From the NCBI RefSeq assembly GCF_933775445.1, contig NC_065875.1, forward strand, positions 17,917,555 to 17,981,554: a DNA stretch of 64,000 nucleotides, written 5' to 3'. This document shows, one piece after another, positions 46,123 to 59,495 of the stretch (positions are counted from its first letter, which is position 1; each line of letters begins with the position of its first letter). Source of the DNA: Argentina anserina. Lineage: Eukaryota > Streptophyta > Magnoliopsida > Rosales > Rosaceae. Both the position numbers and the translations under genes were made by a program. The notes beneath the pieces were generated by a model. That model was not told the DNA's origin, made no database searches, and worked only from the letters and a program-made list of their open reading frames with translations.

Positions 46123-49100
46123 TCACTCAACAAACAACTGTGGATATCTGGTCATCATGTCTGACTCTAGCTCCCAAGATGCATCACCCTCATCATGGTG
46201 ACTCCACAACACCTTGACTAGCCCAACTTCTCTCCTCCGTAGCTTCTTTGTGGATCTATCCAGGATACGAACCGGTTCGACCACAAATGTAGCATTTTCC
46301 TTCACCTCAATGGTGCTATGATCAATCACATGTGACTCATCTGGTACATACTTCCTCAACATGGAAATGTGGAAGACATTGTGAACACCCGACATACTAG
46401 TAGGCAAGGCTAGGCGATATGCTAGTTCGCCCACCTTCTCAAGTATCTCAAAAGGCCCAACATACCTCGGTGCCAATTTTCCCTTCTTGCCGAATCTCAC
46501 TACACCCCTCATAGGTGAAACTTTCAAGAACACATGATCACCAACCTCAAATTCCACATGTCTCCTCTTCAAGTCTGCATAGCTCTTCTGTCTACTCTGA
46601 GCGGTCCGGATTCTATCCCGAATGATCGAGATCTTCTCAGTGGTTTCCTGAACCACCTCTGGGCCCATCAGTGCCTCATCACCAACTTCGGCCCAACAGA
46701 TCGGAGATCGACATGGCCTACCATAAAGTGCCTCATACGGTGCCATGCCAATGCTAGAATGGTAGCTGTTGTTGTAGGCAAACTCAATCAATCTCAAATG
46801 ATCTTCCCAGCTACCCTTGAAATCCAACACACATGCTCTCAACATGTCTTCCATCACCTGATTCACCCTCTCTGTCTGTCCATCCGTCTGAGGGTGAAAA
46901 GCTGTACTCATATCCAAGGTAGTGCCCATCGCCTTCTGCAAACCACCCCAGAACTTCGAAGTGAAACGTGCATCTCTATCGGAAACAATAGAAACTGGGG
47001 CACCATGAAGTCTCACTACCTCATCCACATACAGTTTCCCAAGCACGTCCACTGAGTACTTCATCGACACTGGGAGAAAATGGGCCGACTTCGTCAATCG
47101 ATCGACAATCACCCATATGGCATCGTGACCCTTCTTCGATCTAGGCAACCCGGTCACAAAATCCATAGATATCTGCTCCCACTTCCAAAGAGGAATAGTC
47201 AGTGGTTTCAACATGCCAGCTGGTCGTTGATGTTCTGCTTTCACTTGCTGACATGTAAGGCACTTCGATACAAACTCTGCTACATCTTTCTTCATACCGT
47301 TCCACCAGAATTGTCTGCATAGGTCCTTGTACATCTTGGTGTTCCCTGGATGGACGGTATAGCGTGAACGATGTGCCGTACGAAGAACCTCCTCCCGAAG
47401 ATCATCACAATCTGGGACACACAATCTTGCCCCAAACCTCAACCCTCCATCGGGTCCAACTCTCCACTCAGAAGGACACCCATCAAGCGTATCAACTACA
47501 AGATCCGCCAACTTAGCTCGTGAGAGTCTATCCTGCGCCTGACCCTGTATGATCCTCGTGATCAATGTGGGTTGCACTGTGACACTACCAAGAAAGACCC
47601 TTGGTTCTCCTCCCGATGGCACCAAATCAAACTTTGATGCAGCTTCTAGCATGAACCATTCCTGGACCATAAGTGAAGCTACTACGCCTCTCGGTTTTCT
47701 GCTCAAGGCATCGGCCACCACATTTGCCTTCCCCGGGTGGTACTCTAATGTGAAGTCATAGTCCTTGAGGAGTTCCATCCACCTCCTCTGCCTCATATTC
47801 AGCTCATTATGTGAGAACAAGTACTTCAAACTCTTATGATCTGAGAAGAGTTGAAATTTCTCACCATACAAGTAATGTCTCCAAATCTTCAGGGCAAATA
47901 CAACTGCCGCAAGCTCTAGGTCGTGTGTTGGATAATTCTTCTCATGAATCTTCAACTGTCTCGAGCCATATGCAACGACTCCTCCATGCTGCATCAACAC
48001 ACAACCCAAACCTTGGAGTGAAGCATCACTGTAAATGACATAGCCCCGACCACTAGAGGGAATCGTCAACACTGGAGCTGTGGTCAGTCTAGTCTTTAGT
48101 TTGTTGAATGCTTCCTCACATGCATCCGTCCACACAAACAGAGTATCTTTCTTGGTCAACTTGGTCAATGAAGATGCGATACTAGAAAACCCCTCGATAA
48201 ACCTCCTGTAGTAACCTGCCAACCCGAGGAAACTACGTATCTCTGTAGGGTTCTTTGGACGACTCCAATTCTTCACTGCCTCTACCTTTGCTGGGTCCAC
48301 TAGTACTCCATCTTTTGAGACAACATGACCAAGGAATTTGACCTCTTCTTTCCAGAACTCACACTTCTCTAGCTTGGCATACAGTCTCGCCTCCTTCAAG
48401 GTCTGCAACACTGTTCTCAGGTGCACCTCATGTTCTTCTTGTGTCTTGGAGTATATCAGAATGTCATCCACAAACACCACTACGAACTCATCCAAGTATG
48501 GACTAAATACTTGGTTCATCAAACTCATGAAGACAGCTGGTGCATTCGTTAGACCAAATGGCATGACTACAAACTCATAATGTCCATACCGGGTCCTAAA
48601 GGCTGTCTTCGATATATCTTCTTCCCTCACTCTGAGTTGATGATAACCAGATCTCAAATCAATCTTAGAGAACACTGTGGCACCCTTGAGCTGATCGAAC
48701 AAGTCATCAATCCTAGGTAAGGGATACCTATTCTTGATGGTCACCTTGTTCAGTTCTCTGTAGTCCACACATAACCGCAGAGAACCATCTTTCTTCTTCA
48801 CGAACAAAACAGGTGCTCCCCAAGGTGAAACACTAGGTCTAATGAACCCTTGGTCTAATAGCTCATCGATCTGCACCTTCAGCTCCTTAAGTTCATTCTG
48901 CCCCATTCTATATGGCGCCTTTGACACAGGTGCTGTACCGGGTACTACATCAATGCAGAAATCTACCACTCTTCGAGGAGGTAGCCCCGGTATCTCTTGG
49001 AACACTTCACCAAACTCAGATACTACCACAATGTCTGTGATAGTCACTTCCTGATCCACTGACTCCACATGTGCCAAAACTCCTGATCTCATGGCGTTGT

Positions 49101-50649
49101 CGGACTTGAGGCAACGATAACGAAACACTGGCTCTCCAGGTCTATGAAAGGACACTACCATGTCAAAACAATCAATCACAGCATGCTGTGGTCTCAACCA
49201 ATCAATCCCCAAGATCACATCATAAGTGTGGTCCGGAATCACAATCAACGAAGCAGAGAACTCTCTACTCCCAATCAATATAGGACAAGCTTTGCAGATT
49301 GTCTCTAACTCAAGTGACACTCCAAGGGGTGAAGTGACACATAAGGCGTCCCCGAGAGGTGTAGGAATCAATCCTAGCATCTCCACTACCGAACTAGCAA
49401 TGAATGAATGCGATGCTCCCGTATCAAACAACACTCTAGCAAGGTAGTCAAAAAGTGATAATGTACCTTCCACCCCTGTGTCTCGCTGACCCACTGCGAA
49501 CACTCTAGCTTGGCCCGCTGGTAGCTGTCTCTGCGGCCGTTCCTGTCTACCCGGAAGTGGTCGGGTACAATCTCGAGCTATGTGTCCCACTTGCCCGCAC
49601 CGATGGCAGCCTGCTCTCTTCGGTTTCGGACATGCTGAGGCGTAATGTCCCATCTCATTGCAGCTATAACACCTCACTGCTGCTAATGGTCTAACCGGTG
49701 CTGCTCTGATGGCTAAGGGTGGCGCCCTTGTCGGGGCCTGATAGTGGGGTCTTGGCCTCTTCCATGACCTATCCTTCAGCCCTGAGTGCTCGCTGCCTGT
49801 ATAGACTGCCTTGCCTTTCCCCTTCGCATCTCTGTTCCCCACATCACCAGCTCGAGTCTTCTCTGCTTGCTCCAAACTCATAGCACTCTCAAATATCTGC
49901 TCCCGTGAAGTCAGGCAAAGGACTGATATCATGGTCTTGTACTCTTGTTTCAGCCCACGTAGATACTTCTGAGCTAAAGCAGTCGCACCCATAGGCCTGA
50001 CATACCGATACAGTTGCGAGAATCGAGCATCATACTCTCTAATGGTCATGTCTCCCTGCACCAATGCCAGAAACTCCAACTCTAAGTCCTCCTGTACTGA
50101 GGCTGGAAAATACTTCTCTTGGAATATGGTGGTGAAATCTCCCCATGTGAATGTAGACACATCCACAATCTGTCTCATGCTCTTCCACCAATCTAGAGCA
50201 TCCCCCTTGAGAAAGAATGTAGCTATCTTTCTCTTCTCAATCTCTGTGCACTCTATCATCTCAAAATAAGTCTCCATACCCTCGATCCAATGGTCAGCTA
50301 CCATATGATCTAGTCCCCCATGAAATGTCGGAGCTGACAGTGCACTAATATCCTTGATCAGCTTCAACACTCGACCGTCATCTCTAACCGCAGGAGCTGG
50401 CTCATCCTGCTCCTCCTGTGGAGCAGCCTCCTCATAGAGGTTCTCCACGTTGCGGACTCGACCTGTGGCCCTACCTCGACCTCGGCCTACCCGCTCTACC
50501 TGTGGAGCAGCCTCCTCATAAAGGTTCTCCACGTTGCGGACTCGGCCCGCGGTCCTACCTCGACCACGTCCTCTCGCCCGTCCTCGGCCCTGTCCTCGGC
50601 CCTGTCCTCGGCCCTTATCAGCGTTCATCACCTTCAAACAACGAAACAC
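46123..50649 (-). CDS. Gag-pol polyprotein of a Tekay/Del-like chromovirus, intact, 1,508 residues
   Basis: A single open frame encodes all retrotransposon proteins. Residues 10-75 are Arg/Gly-rich with a duplicated [14 protein letters not shown] block. Gag spans about 90-270, with CCHC knuckles at C327-C340 and C348-C361. The aspartic protease active site is D409 in DTGAS. Reverse transcriptase spans about 580-790, with FVDD and catalytic D728/D729. RNase H spans about 870-985 with D875. The integrase HHCC finger is H1093, H1100, C1130, C1133, and the core triad is D1163, D1224, E1260, with exactly 35 residues between the last two. A chromodomain-like end (about 1455-1507) probably targets integration to particular chromatin. 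Translation may start at Met8 rather than Met1, because an acceptor-like TTTGAAG lies just before GTG-ATG (see the leader-intron finding). Gag and pol share one frame, so the Gag:Pol ratio must come from proteolysis or other control. Confidence 0.95.
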   Translation of the reverse strand: MFRCLKVMNADKGRGQGRGQGRGRARGRGRGRTAGRVRNVENLYEEAAPQVERVGRGRGRATGRVRNVENLYEEAAPQEEQDEPAPAVRDDGRVLKLIKDISALSAPTFHGGLDHMVADHWIEGMETYFEMIECTEIEKRKIATFFLKGDALDWWKSMRQIVDVSTFTWGDFTTIFQEKYFPASVQEDLELEFLALVQGDMTIREYDARFSQLYRYVRPMGATALAQKYLRGLKQEYKTMISVLCLTSREQIFESAMSLEQAEKTRAGDVGNRDAKGKGKAVYTGSEHSGLKDRSWKRPRPHYQAPTRAPPLAIRAAPVRPLAAVRCYSCNEMGHYASACPKPKRAGCHRCGQVGHIARDCTRPLPGRQERPQRQLPAGQARVFAVGQRDTGVEGTLSLFDYLARVLFDTGASHSFIASSVVEMLGLIPTPLGDALCVTSPLGVSLELETICKACPILIGSREFSASLIVIPDHTYDVILGIDWLRPQHAVIDCFDMVVSFHRPGEPVFRYRCLKSDNAMRSGVLAHVESVDQEVTITDIVVVSEFGEVFQEIPGLPPRRVVDFCIDVVPGTAPVSKAPYRMGQNELKELKVQIDELLDQGFIRPSVSPWGAPVLFVKKKDGSLRLCVDYRELNKVTIKNRYPLPRIDDLFDQLKGATVFSKIDLRSGYHQLRVREEDISKTAFRTRYGHYEFVVMPFGLTNAPAVFMSLMNQVFSPYLDEFVVVFVDDILIYSKTQEEHEVHLRTVLQTLKEARLYAKLEKCEFWKEEVKFLGHVVSKDGVLVDPAKVEAVKNWSRPKNPTEIRSFLGLAGYYRRFIEGFSSIASSLTKLTKKDTLFVWTDACEEAFNKLKTRLTTAPVLTIPSSGRGYVIYSDASLQGLGCVLMQHGGVVAYGSRQLKIHEKNYPTHDLELAAVVFALKIWRHYLYGEKFQLFSDHKSLKYLFSHNELNMRQRRWMELLKDYDFTLEYHPGKANVVADALSRKPRGVVASLMVQEWFMLEAASKFDLVPSGGEPRVFLGSVTVQPTLITRIIQGQAQDRLSRAKLADLVVDTLDGCPSEWRVGPDGGLRFGARLCVPDCDDLREEVLRTAHRSRYTVHPGNTKMYKDLCRQFWWNGMKKDVAEFVSKCLTCQQVKAEHQRPAGMLKPLTIPLWKWEQISMDFVTGLPRSKKGHDAIWVIVDRLTKSAHFLPVSMKYSVDVLGKLYVDEVVRLHGAPVSIVSDRDARFTSKFWGGLQKAMGTTLDMSTAFHPQTDGQTERVNQVMEDMLRACVLDFKGSWEDHLRLIEFAYNNSYHSSIGMAPYEALYGRPCRSPICWAEVGDEALMGPEVVQETTEKISIIRDRIRTAQSRQKSYADLKRRHVEFEVGDHVFLKVSPMRGVVRFGKKGKLAPRYVGPFEILEKVGELAYRLALPTSMSGVHNVFHISMLRKYVPDESHVIDHSTIEVKENATFVVEPVRILDRSTKKLRRREVGLVKVLWSHHDEGDASWELESDMMTRYPQLFVE

Positions 50650-50901
50650 TTAGTCAATACTTGTGAAATCTCGAATTCGACTAAAACAGATTCAATAGGT
50701 ATTAACATGAAATTTCAGGATATGATGAATCATCGAAGTATCATCACGATACTTCTCGGAGGACCAAACCATTAGGTATGGCTCCTAAAACACTCTCGCG
50801 TACCCGACGACATATCAATACCGAGGAGCATGTGATGGGGGCCCGCCTACAGTCGGATCATCGCTCCCGGATGATATTGATAATCGCCAAATACGCACTT
50901 A

Positions 50902-50914
50902 GGCTCTGATACCA
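50902..50914 (-). other. Primer binding site of copy D (initiator Met-tRNA type)
   Basis: Complement TGGTATCAGAGCC, two bases from the end of the 5' LTR. Identical to copy A. Confidence 0.9.
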
Positions 50915-52420
50915 ACTGTAACGACCCCAAAATTTCGAGCTTTAAAACTCAAAATTCTAAAGTCGTTAAACACCAAATAATCTCAAATAACTCGAAATCA
51001 TTAAAGTGTAACAGCGGATCAATTCTGAGTTCTCAATACAACTCAGTCAACCAATTATTACAATCCAAATTTATAATCCATACATAAAATGGAAATGTAA
51101 TAATCCTCACAAATCACTCACAAATCTCACAAATGAAATTACACAACATCTCACACACAAACTCACGCTAAAACCTCACCACAAGTAGGATAAGAACGAC
51201 TTCAAGCCTCTGTAGTCGTCACTCAACTCCCACTAATCAGCACCTGCAGAATGATCCCCTACACCATCGAATTGGTGCACCGGGATTGTAAACACAAACC
51301 CGGTAAGCTTATAGCTCGTATGAGTAAAATCACAAAATAGTTCGCATATCAAAATACACGAAAGATCACAATCAACAAATATAAATGCCCCCATGAGCCA
51401 ATGGTCAGCCCATCTGGTTGACCCAAAGAAATATGAAATAAAAAGCTCATGAGGAAATTAAGTAACCCTTCTGGTTACCCAATGCATTTATAATACGGGT
51501 ACCAAGAACGCTGGTACACATCTGTTACCCCTCTCGTAATACACCGTTGATATTGGATAGCCACCCGCTACCCAACATCCAAAATACACCGAGTACCCAT
51601 GAGCAGATAACCACCCGTTACCTCACATGCAGTACTAAGGCAGACAGACTAGAGCTCTAACTGTATCGTAACTTTCGCCCGGCCAAAGGCTAGGTTCCGA
51701 CTTGCCACACAAGTACAATAATCTCACATCATATTGTACCGAAATCACGTCCGAAGACAAATCACATTTTAACAACCTCAATGTTAAAAACACGTACAAT
51801 AATCACACATCATATTGTACGCTTTAAAACTTTCACGATATCACCACAATAAAAATCATAACAGTATATTATATAGCAAACTATATATATTCGTATTTAT
51901 TACCATTTATACAATATATACATAGTCCACTATATCCTATACATGTCATATTTCATAACCACTTGAAGAATTACGTACAATATTCTCACATACTCATGCT
52001 CAATTTTCCGTCACCGAAATGACTATTTTTAATGAATTAATAATAGTACGTAATTTAATGAACTATATATATATTATGTACCTATTACCATTATACTATA
52101 TATACGTAGTCCACTAAATTATATACATGTTATAATTCATTTGATAAACACACTTGCAAAATGTTGAATCACCACGAGGGTAGATTCGTAAATTCAGTGA
52201 GATTTTACTCACCTTATTGACTTGAGCGTAATTTCTCAATTTCCAATAATAATCCCTTTCCTCGATTTAGCGATCACCTTAAAAAGATAAAAACAAGCAT
52301 TTAGAATCGTTTCGTAAACCTTTAAATGCCAAAACAGTAATATACGGTTACTGTTCAGCAATTTTGGTTTATACGAAGTTACTGTTCACTATTCACGGTT
52401 ACTGTACAATTACTCAATTA

Positions 52421-52673
52421 ATACGTATTTCTGTACGTATAAGTACTATATACGTATTTCTGTACGTATAAATACTATATACGTATTTCTGCACGTATAA
52501 ATACTATATACGTATTTCTGTACGTATAAATATTAAATACGTATTTCTGCACGTATAAATATTAATACGTATTTCTGTACGTATAAATATTAATACGTAT
52601 TTCTGTACGTATAAATATTAATACGTATTCCTGTACGTATAAATATTAATACGTATTTCTGTACGTATACGTA
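52421..52673. repeat. 28-29-bp minisatellite (5' LTR of copy D)
   Basis: Same array as at 44611-44870 with the same unit number and only a few substitutions, as expected for LTRs copied from one template at insertion. Confidence 0.9.
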
Positions 52674-53588
52674 CGATTTAAATGTAAATACAACTCAGTA
52701 AATAAAATTTACTAAATTACCCTTTTACAAATTACTTTTTACATTTACTGAAAGTAATTTATAATTACATTTACCGAAGGTAAAAATTAATTACATTTAC
52801 CGTAGTAAATAAAATTTACATTTACATTTACCATTACACAATAAATTACCAAAATACCCTTCTTGTCGAAACTATTCACACCGCCGCAGGTGGCGGCGCG
52901 TGGGGCACACGCGCCACCCGCCGGCAGGCGGCGCGTGGGGCTCACTCGCCGACGCCACCACGGCGCGTGTTGCGCCACCGCCGTGCCCAAACTCTCCCCC
53001 TCCTCCTCCTCTACCTTCCTACGGTCTCCGATTACACCTAGGCCAATCCTAGCCTCCTCACGCGCCGCCCCTAGGCGGCGGTATCTCCCACCCTCCTTCA
53101 CCCGATTTCTTCCCCAATCTCTCCAATTCGAATCCCTAATCTCCCAATCCATCCAAAAACACCACAAAAACAACACAACCATGAATCAAACGTCTCCTTA
53201 CCTAGATCGGAGTCCAAAACAGTCGGGAACTCTTGGATCGGTGAAGAGCTTCGTGCTCCCTCTTCGTCGTGGCTCCTTGGCGGCGGACAGAGGCACGGCG
53301 TGCTTGAGGTGGTAGCAGGGACTGGCGGAGAGCACAGTTGCCGTTGGTGAGGAGAGGGACGGTGCGAGGGAGAGAGCGAGAGAGAGATAGAGTTCGGATC
53401 GAGGGGGATGGAAGAGTGATCAGTGAGAGGGAGAGGAAGAGAGCGATCGGTGAGGGAGAGGGAGAGCGATCGGTGAGGGAGAGGAAGAAAAAGTCGAGAG
53501 AGTGAGAGAGAAGGGAGAGCGGCGGGTTGAGAGAAAGAGAAGTGAGATGAGGGTTTCTGATTAAGGAAACCCTAATCCTATAATTACC

Positions 53589-53596
53589 TATTTATA
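53589..53596 (-). promoter_or_regulatory. TATA box in the 5' LTR of copy D
   Basis: TATAAATA on the minus strand, about 320 bp into the LTR, the same relative place as TATAAAAAG in copy A. Confidence 0.55.
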
Positions 53597-53918
53597 CTAG
53601 TTTCCAAATCGGAAACTAACTTCCGACGTTAATAACTTTTACCTCCGACGTCCGATTCGAACGCGTCACATATCCACAAACTCGTATCGACGAGCTCTAC
53701 AACTTCCGTGAAGAACGTTTTCACAACCGAGCGACAAATTAAAAGTCGCTAAATTCGTTCGGAAACGTAACGTTTTCTTATTAAACGTTCTCGGAACGTT
53801 TCCGTTCCCGTTTCGTAACGTTTGCAAGCAATCATATTCGGTTTAAATCAAACTTCACAACTTTATAGAATTTAATTCAATTCAAATAATGTTTGAAAAC
53901 GAGGGTTATTACAAAATC

Positions 53919-55253
53919 AATGCACGAACTAAAACTGTTCAACATGAACCATTTGTATAAATCTCAATTTTAAAAGTCAAACCATTGTCTAATTGGAAGA
54001 AATTTTGTAGAAATGATTTTGAATATCATATCTAAATACTGAATTGCTTATTATGAAATAATTCGACCGAAAAATGTACTAAAATTAGAACTTTACTCTA
54101 TAATTTCAAAATATTAGAATGTTCGCTTTGAAATTACAAACGCTTAGCCGACGTAATGATTGATGTCTTCGGGCAAAGAGCGAACAGTACCCTTAACAAG
54201 ATTCATGAGCTTCAAAGTGCACCAGGAGGAGGAGATGATGCCTTATTTGCGTGTGAAAATAGTTACCCAATGATTTTAAGCATTTTTATCCCGAATTGCA
54301 AGGAGGTGATTTATACGAGCAAACATAGTGATGCATGACATTCCTATTAATGAGGAAGACTATGTGAGGATTTATTCAAAGGGTCATCTAGCTCCTATTA
54401 ATGTAGGTGTCAAAAATGTTGCTGCTATTGCTGAAGCAAATATACGGCAACTGGGTTAATATGTCAAACATCATCGATTATATGCAACTATATTGATGGA
54501 CTGAATAAGGCTTATAATTTTCCAGTGACACTAATGATAATATGATACCATGCGCGACACTTTAAGATTTATGAGATCGATCAATGACATGTCTACCTTG
54601 AGTTCATTATTTCTTCCGCTCATTTTAAAGCTTCGTTAAAACATAAGGTGATACCAGAGTATCAATTCAACTACTTTCAGGCTTTGAAGCAATACCAAAC
54701 TCACCAAAGAAAAGCTAGCTGACGGTATAATTGGGTAAACTTGCCTACGGGATTGAACGTTCAGTTTTGCTCAGGTTTGGATTAAGACGGTATTAATCAG
54801 AATTCAGAAAGCTAACAGGGATTGCGATCTGGGACAACTTCTTTGGTTAAGTTCTTGTTGTTCAAGTACACAACTACTTCTGTAGCAGAAAGCCAAAATT
54901 CGGAATCTGCAGCTGTAGGCAGCACTGCTTGACTGCAGACTGATTCTCTTTACAACTTACATGCGCGAGTTTTCAGCTAGCATAAATAATCCAGAAATCT
55001 GAAAACGAAAAGAATCAAACGAAGGCACAATCGAATATGCCATAATCTGCTTCTGTTTCTGCTTGATTTCTTATGTTCTAGCCTTAAATACACAAATCAT
55101 ATTCAAAACCTGAAAATTAAATGATCAAATAATGGCAAAGCGAGGTTGCGAATTCTTACACTCTCAAACTTCATGGTTCTAAACTAATGATTAAAATTTA
55201 AGAAGGGCCCTTGAATCTTTATGTGTGGCTACTGGTCGAGTGTTCAATCGGTT

Positions 55254-55284
<31 letters not shown>

Positions 55285-55836
55285 TCGATCTATCTTTACT
55301 ATTTTAGCAGGAACCCTAACACGTACTGATCAAGTTTCCTTACAATTAAACCAACCAATCAACTTGCATTGTGATACCTCGCAAGTTCTATATTCCATCT
55401 ATCTGCTGGGCTGAAGTACTTGTATAACAGTCGATATTCTGATATATACCTGCAATATACCCTTATTATAGCTCATAATTATCATAATTAATTCACTTTG
55501 TAAGTGGTCTTAATTAGGTTCTCCATCATTAACATATCCTTTATTCATGCTCTGATGAGTCTGATCTATCAGTGCTCGTGGAACCTTTCCTAATCGGTCT
55601 CTGGATTCACTTTACAAATGATCCAAGTTAACAAATTATATCATATAATTTTGATGCAGGGTGTTATAATTATAACAAGACTAATTTATTGCATCACCCT
55701 TTCAATTCACCCACCCAATCTTTATCTACCCCAAATGGAAATGGAAATAATGGATCATAAATTATTAAATTATTGAATATCAACCCTAGATAATCAATTT
55801 AGGTTAATATATGATGATCGATTAACTTATCTGCTG
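53919..55836. other. Gene-poor stretch, no identified gene
   Basis: Short plus-strand frames at 54156-54338 and about 54331-54460 (with INEEDYVRIYSKG) look mildly protein-like but match no family I know; they may be decayed transposon sequence. An (AT)n run lies at 55257-55284. Nothing else is supported. Confidence 0.4.
55257..55284. repeat. (AT)n microsatellite
   Basis: About 14 uninterrupted AT units. Confidence 0.85.
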
Positions 55837-56133
55837 GTGGACAACCATATTTGTGCTACCCCCACTTCTCCTTCCTTTCAAAAAATAGTGCTCATCAACT
55901 GCTCTCATCAACAAAATTACATCTCCCAACTCACTGAAACAGTGGCCGAATCAGGTTTATATATTTTGCGAAGCTCTTCAGCCTTCTCGCACTTGAAGAT
56001 ACCTTTTCTTTTATCAAAAACGTGGTAAACACTTGTTTCAACCTTCATGTTTTTTGAATTAATCATTCTGTACTTCTATAAGTTTCTAGTTAATTTTTAT
56101 GTGCTTTAAATTACAGGTTTATAAACTCAGATC

Positions 56134-56409
56134 ATGATGACTACCTTAACACTTCTGGTGTTCGTTGCCTTTGTCCTGGTTTCTGCATCTCTGCAATCAA
56201 ATGCATGGAGGCACAAATTCGATGGCGGCCTTGTGGACAATGATCGATTCGGACGATTCCCAAGGACACCAAATGCTGTCCCGACGGCTAGGGTGGACTC
56301 TAAAGATGCCAAGGTCGACGCTGTGTCTGATCAAAGCAAGGGTTCGGTACGTACCGGAGGCATAGCAGGTACTAGTACTGATGCGAAGAACAATGATGAA
56401 GATCGATGA
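56134..56409 (+). CDS. Small secreted protein of unknown family, 91 residues; downstream exon sequence split by a solo LTR
   Basis: The frame starts with a clear signal peptide (MMTTLTLLVFVAFVLVSASL, predicted cleavage near residue 24). A short, polar, Asp/Arg-rich chain without cysteines follows and ends at 56409. A putative 5' leader intron (GTAAAC at 56024 to TTACAG at 56117) precedes the ATG. Just after the stop, the sequence CAATGATGAAGATC recurs 38 bp further on (56391 and 56429) and the frame then continues with Ser/Asp-rich residues (GGTGSKSDSS, HRYYSMDDRTSSSS) to 56542. There a solo LTR is inserted, and it resumes at 59073 with a Pro/Ser-rich tail. The precursor may once have been about 140 residues and may have been processed to a peptide. 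A 38-bp duplication, not a multiple of three, shortened it. Function unknown. Confidence 0.55.
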   Translation: MMTTLTLLVFVAFVLVSASLQSNAWRHKFDGGLVDNDRFGRFPRTPNAVPTARVDSKDAKVDAVSDQSKGSVRTGGIAGTSTDAKNNDEDR

Positions 56410-56542
56410 TGTGAACCCGAATTATAAACAATGATGAAGATCCATATGGAGGTACTGGTTCGAAGTCTGATTCATCAACCGACACTCACCGTTATTATTC
56501 TATGGATGACCGCACCAGTTCAAGCTCCAACGATGATGGACG

Positions 56543-59072
56543 TGTCACGACCCCAAAATTTCGAGTATAAAACTCGAATTTCGACGTCGTGAAAAACTCT
56601 AAAACAATCTCAATAAATCGAAATCGTTTTAATGTCTCAGTGGATCATTACTGAGTTCACAATACAACTCAGACAAACCAATTATTACAAACCAAATCTA
56701 TAAATTATCATTACATCAAATTGAAATGTAATAATCCTCACAAATTCTCACACAAATCAACACAAATCCTCACCACAAGATGGAAGATGAACGACTTCGA
56801 ATCTTCAGAGTTGTCCTTCGATTTCCACTAATCGACACCTGCGGAATTATCCCCTACACCATCGAATAGGTGCACCGGGATTGTAAACACAACCCGGTAA
56901 GCTTTACAGCTCGTATGAGTAAAATAACAAATACCACTCGCATATCAATATATACAAAAATCCACAAATCAACAAATATAAATGCACTCATGACAAATTA
57001 GACGGCCCATCGGGTTGTCTAATAATGTGAAAATATATGAACTCATGAGAATTGGGCAACCCCTCTGTTTACCCAAATGCATTTATAATACGGGTACTCA
57101 TGATCGCTTGTACACCTCTGTTACCCCTCATTTAGTACGCCACCGACATTGAACAACCATATGTCATCCAATATCAAAAATATATGGGTACTCATAAGCC
57201 GATAACCCATATGTTACCTCTATGCAGTACCCCGGCAGACAGACTAGAGCTCTAACTGTATCGTAACTTTCGCCCGGCCAAAGGCTAGGTTCCGACATGC
57301 CAAATGCGCCCGAAGACTGGTCCGAAGACATAAACTCGTCCGAAGACAAAAACACGTCCAAAGACATAAAACACATCCGAAGACTTTAACTCGTCGGAAG
57401 ACATAAACACGTTTTAACAAAACTCAATTTTAAAACCACGTACAATAAGCATCACGTTATATTGTACAATCAAATCAAAATGCTCAACATATATATCTTA
57501 TCATCAAAATAATCTTATTCACAATGAAATCCTAACAATATATAATATAGCAAACTATATATATGTACCTATTTACCATTTATACAAATATATATTCCAC
57601 TATATCATATACATGTCATATTTCATTTTTTAAAATTCTGCATAAATCCCGAGTTACTGCAAGGGTAGATTCGTAATGTGATATTTTACTAACCTTATAA
57701 TCTCCAGCGTAATTCCAAAATTCCGAATGTAATTCATTTTCTTGAATTATCGATCACCTTGAAAAGATAAGAAAAGAAATTTAGAATCGTTACGTAAACC
57801 TTAAATGCGGAAACAGTAATAATATGTTACTGTTCAGCAATTTCTGGTTTTACGAAATTACTGTTCACACAGTTACTATTCACACATTTACTATTTACGT
57901 ATTTCTGTACAAATATACATCAATTACGTATTCATGTATGTGTACATAATGTTTACGTATTTCTGTACGTATGCATACTATTCAAATGTAAATACTGTCT
58001 CAGTAAATAATAATGACTGATTTACCCTTCCAAAATTACTTTTATATTTATTGAATGTAATTTACATTTACATTTACCAAATGTAAATAAAATTTACATT
58101 TACCAAATGTAAATAAAATTTACATTTACTGTACGCAATTTACTTTTTACATTCACCGTACGTAAAAAAATAAATTTACAAATTACTGTTTCCGGAACAC
58201 TGTTCACGCGCCGGCATACGTGGCGGTGCGTGGGCCCCACGCGCCGAGCCTAAGTCCGGCTACGCACGCCACCGCCGCCCCCAAACCCTTCACCTTCCTT
58301 CCCTCTTTCTTCCCACGGCTTCACGCCGCCCCTAGGCCACTCCACTCCCCCACACGCGCCGCCTAAGGCGGCGGTAACCTCCCCTCCTCCTCCACCTCCG
58401 ATCTCCTCCAATTCGAATCAAAACAATCACAAATTCACAATAAAGCATCACAACCATCAATTGGATCGAAACCTCACATATTCCCGGCCTTGGGAGCACC
58501 GAAGCTCGTCAGAGATCTCAGACCAGTCGTGCGAGGTTCGGTGAGGTGCGGCGAGGCTTCACGGTGGCGATCTGGCTCGCGTCTTGCTCGGAGGAGAGTC
58601 GCGTCGAGCTTGCAAGGCCTCTGGTGCCAACGGTGAGGAACACGTCTCCCGGAGGTGGGAGATCGAAGGTGAAGCCGAGAGGGAGAGAGAGAGAGGGAGG
58701 CGGGTGAGAGGAGAGAGAGATGGGTTTCCATTATTGGAAACCCTAATCTGAAAAATGCCATTTTATACTCGTTTCCAAAATCAGAACTAACTTCCGACGT
58801 TAATAACTTTCACGTCCGACGTCCAATTCGAACGCGTGACACGTCCACAAACTGGTATCGACGAGCTCTACAACTTTTGTGAAGAAAGTTTTCACAAACG
58901 AGCGACGGAGAAAAAGTCGATTCTCACGTCGCGGAAACGTAACGTTTTCCTAAATAAACGTTCCGATATCGTTTCCGTTTTCGTTTCACAACGTCGCAAG
59001 AAACCAAATTTCATTTAATGAAATTTGAAAACTTTATATATTTAAATCAACTCAACAAATAAGGTTATTACA
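56543..59072 (-). mobile_element. Solo LTR of a gypsy chromovirus, 2,530 bp
   Basis: A complete LTR in minus orientation (TGTCACGACC at left, GGTTATTACA at right) flanked by the 5-bp target duplication GGACG (56538-56542 and 59073-59077), with no internal region. This is the product of recombination between the two LTRs of one element. It includes the hairpin array (56990-57300) and a TATA-like box in complement near 58766. Confidence 0.93.
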
Positions 59073-59495
59073 GGACGCAAGCGCCCCAGCACTGATAATG
59101 ACCGCCCTAGCACTGCCAATGGATCGAGCTAGCTAGCTTTCTTCCATGTATAATAGATATATAAATTTAGTGTGCCTATATATAGCCATATAGGATTGTT
59201 TCATAAATAAGTAGAACCAGTGTCTGGCTAAGTGTTAGCACATGAGTTCGGTTTCACTATATCTAGCGCGCTAGCTAGCTTGTTGAATCCAGTGTGATGG
59301 GGTGTGGTTTAATCCTTAGGCCTATAGTATGTATTTTGCTTTGGCAGTTTATAACTTACATAAAGATAATCGAACCCCATAGCATACATGCATGCATCTT
59401 ATCTGCCTGTTCGATTCCACTATAAGTTACAAATCAAGAAATTACAAGGGAATCTAGCTAAATAACAGTTCCTATAGGTGCATATAATTTATGCG
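59073..59495. other. Displaced 3' end of the secreted-protein gene and its flank
   Basis: The first ~60 bp (59073-59136) continue the frame interrupted at 56542, with repeated RPSTDN/RPSTAN-like residues and a stop. The rest is non-coding and runs to the CACTA element. Confidence 0.45.

Larger units (their letters stand above)
43109..53913 (-). mobile_element. Ty3/gypsy chromovirus copy D, complete and probably recent
   Basis: A 10,805-bp element with the 5-bp target duplication AAATC on both sides (43104-43108 and 53914-53918), two LTRs of 2,974 and 2,997 bp, primer site, polypurine tract and one long open gag-pol frame. By eye the LTRs differ by about nine substitutions plus one indel of about 24 bp in a GAGA-rich stretch, so they are about 99.7% identical outside the indel. 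At commonly used plant rates this means well under a million years. It is the only copy here that might still move. Confidence 0.96.
50917..53913 (-). repeat. 5' LTR of copy D
   Basis: Collinear with the 3' LTR. The only notable length difference is an extra GAGAGCGATCGGTGAGGGA unit near 53460. A TATA box in complement (TATAAATA) lies at 53589-53596, and a splice-donor-like TAG|GTAAGG in complement near 53200. Confidence 0.95.

Noticed and set aside
46534..47322. Long antisense frames across the gag-pol gene
   Set aside because: Shadows of the conserved integrase region; the same antisense frames recur at 26554 and 16914 because the sense protein is conserved.
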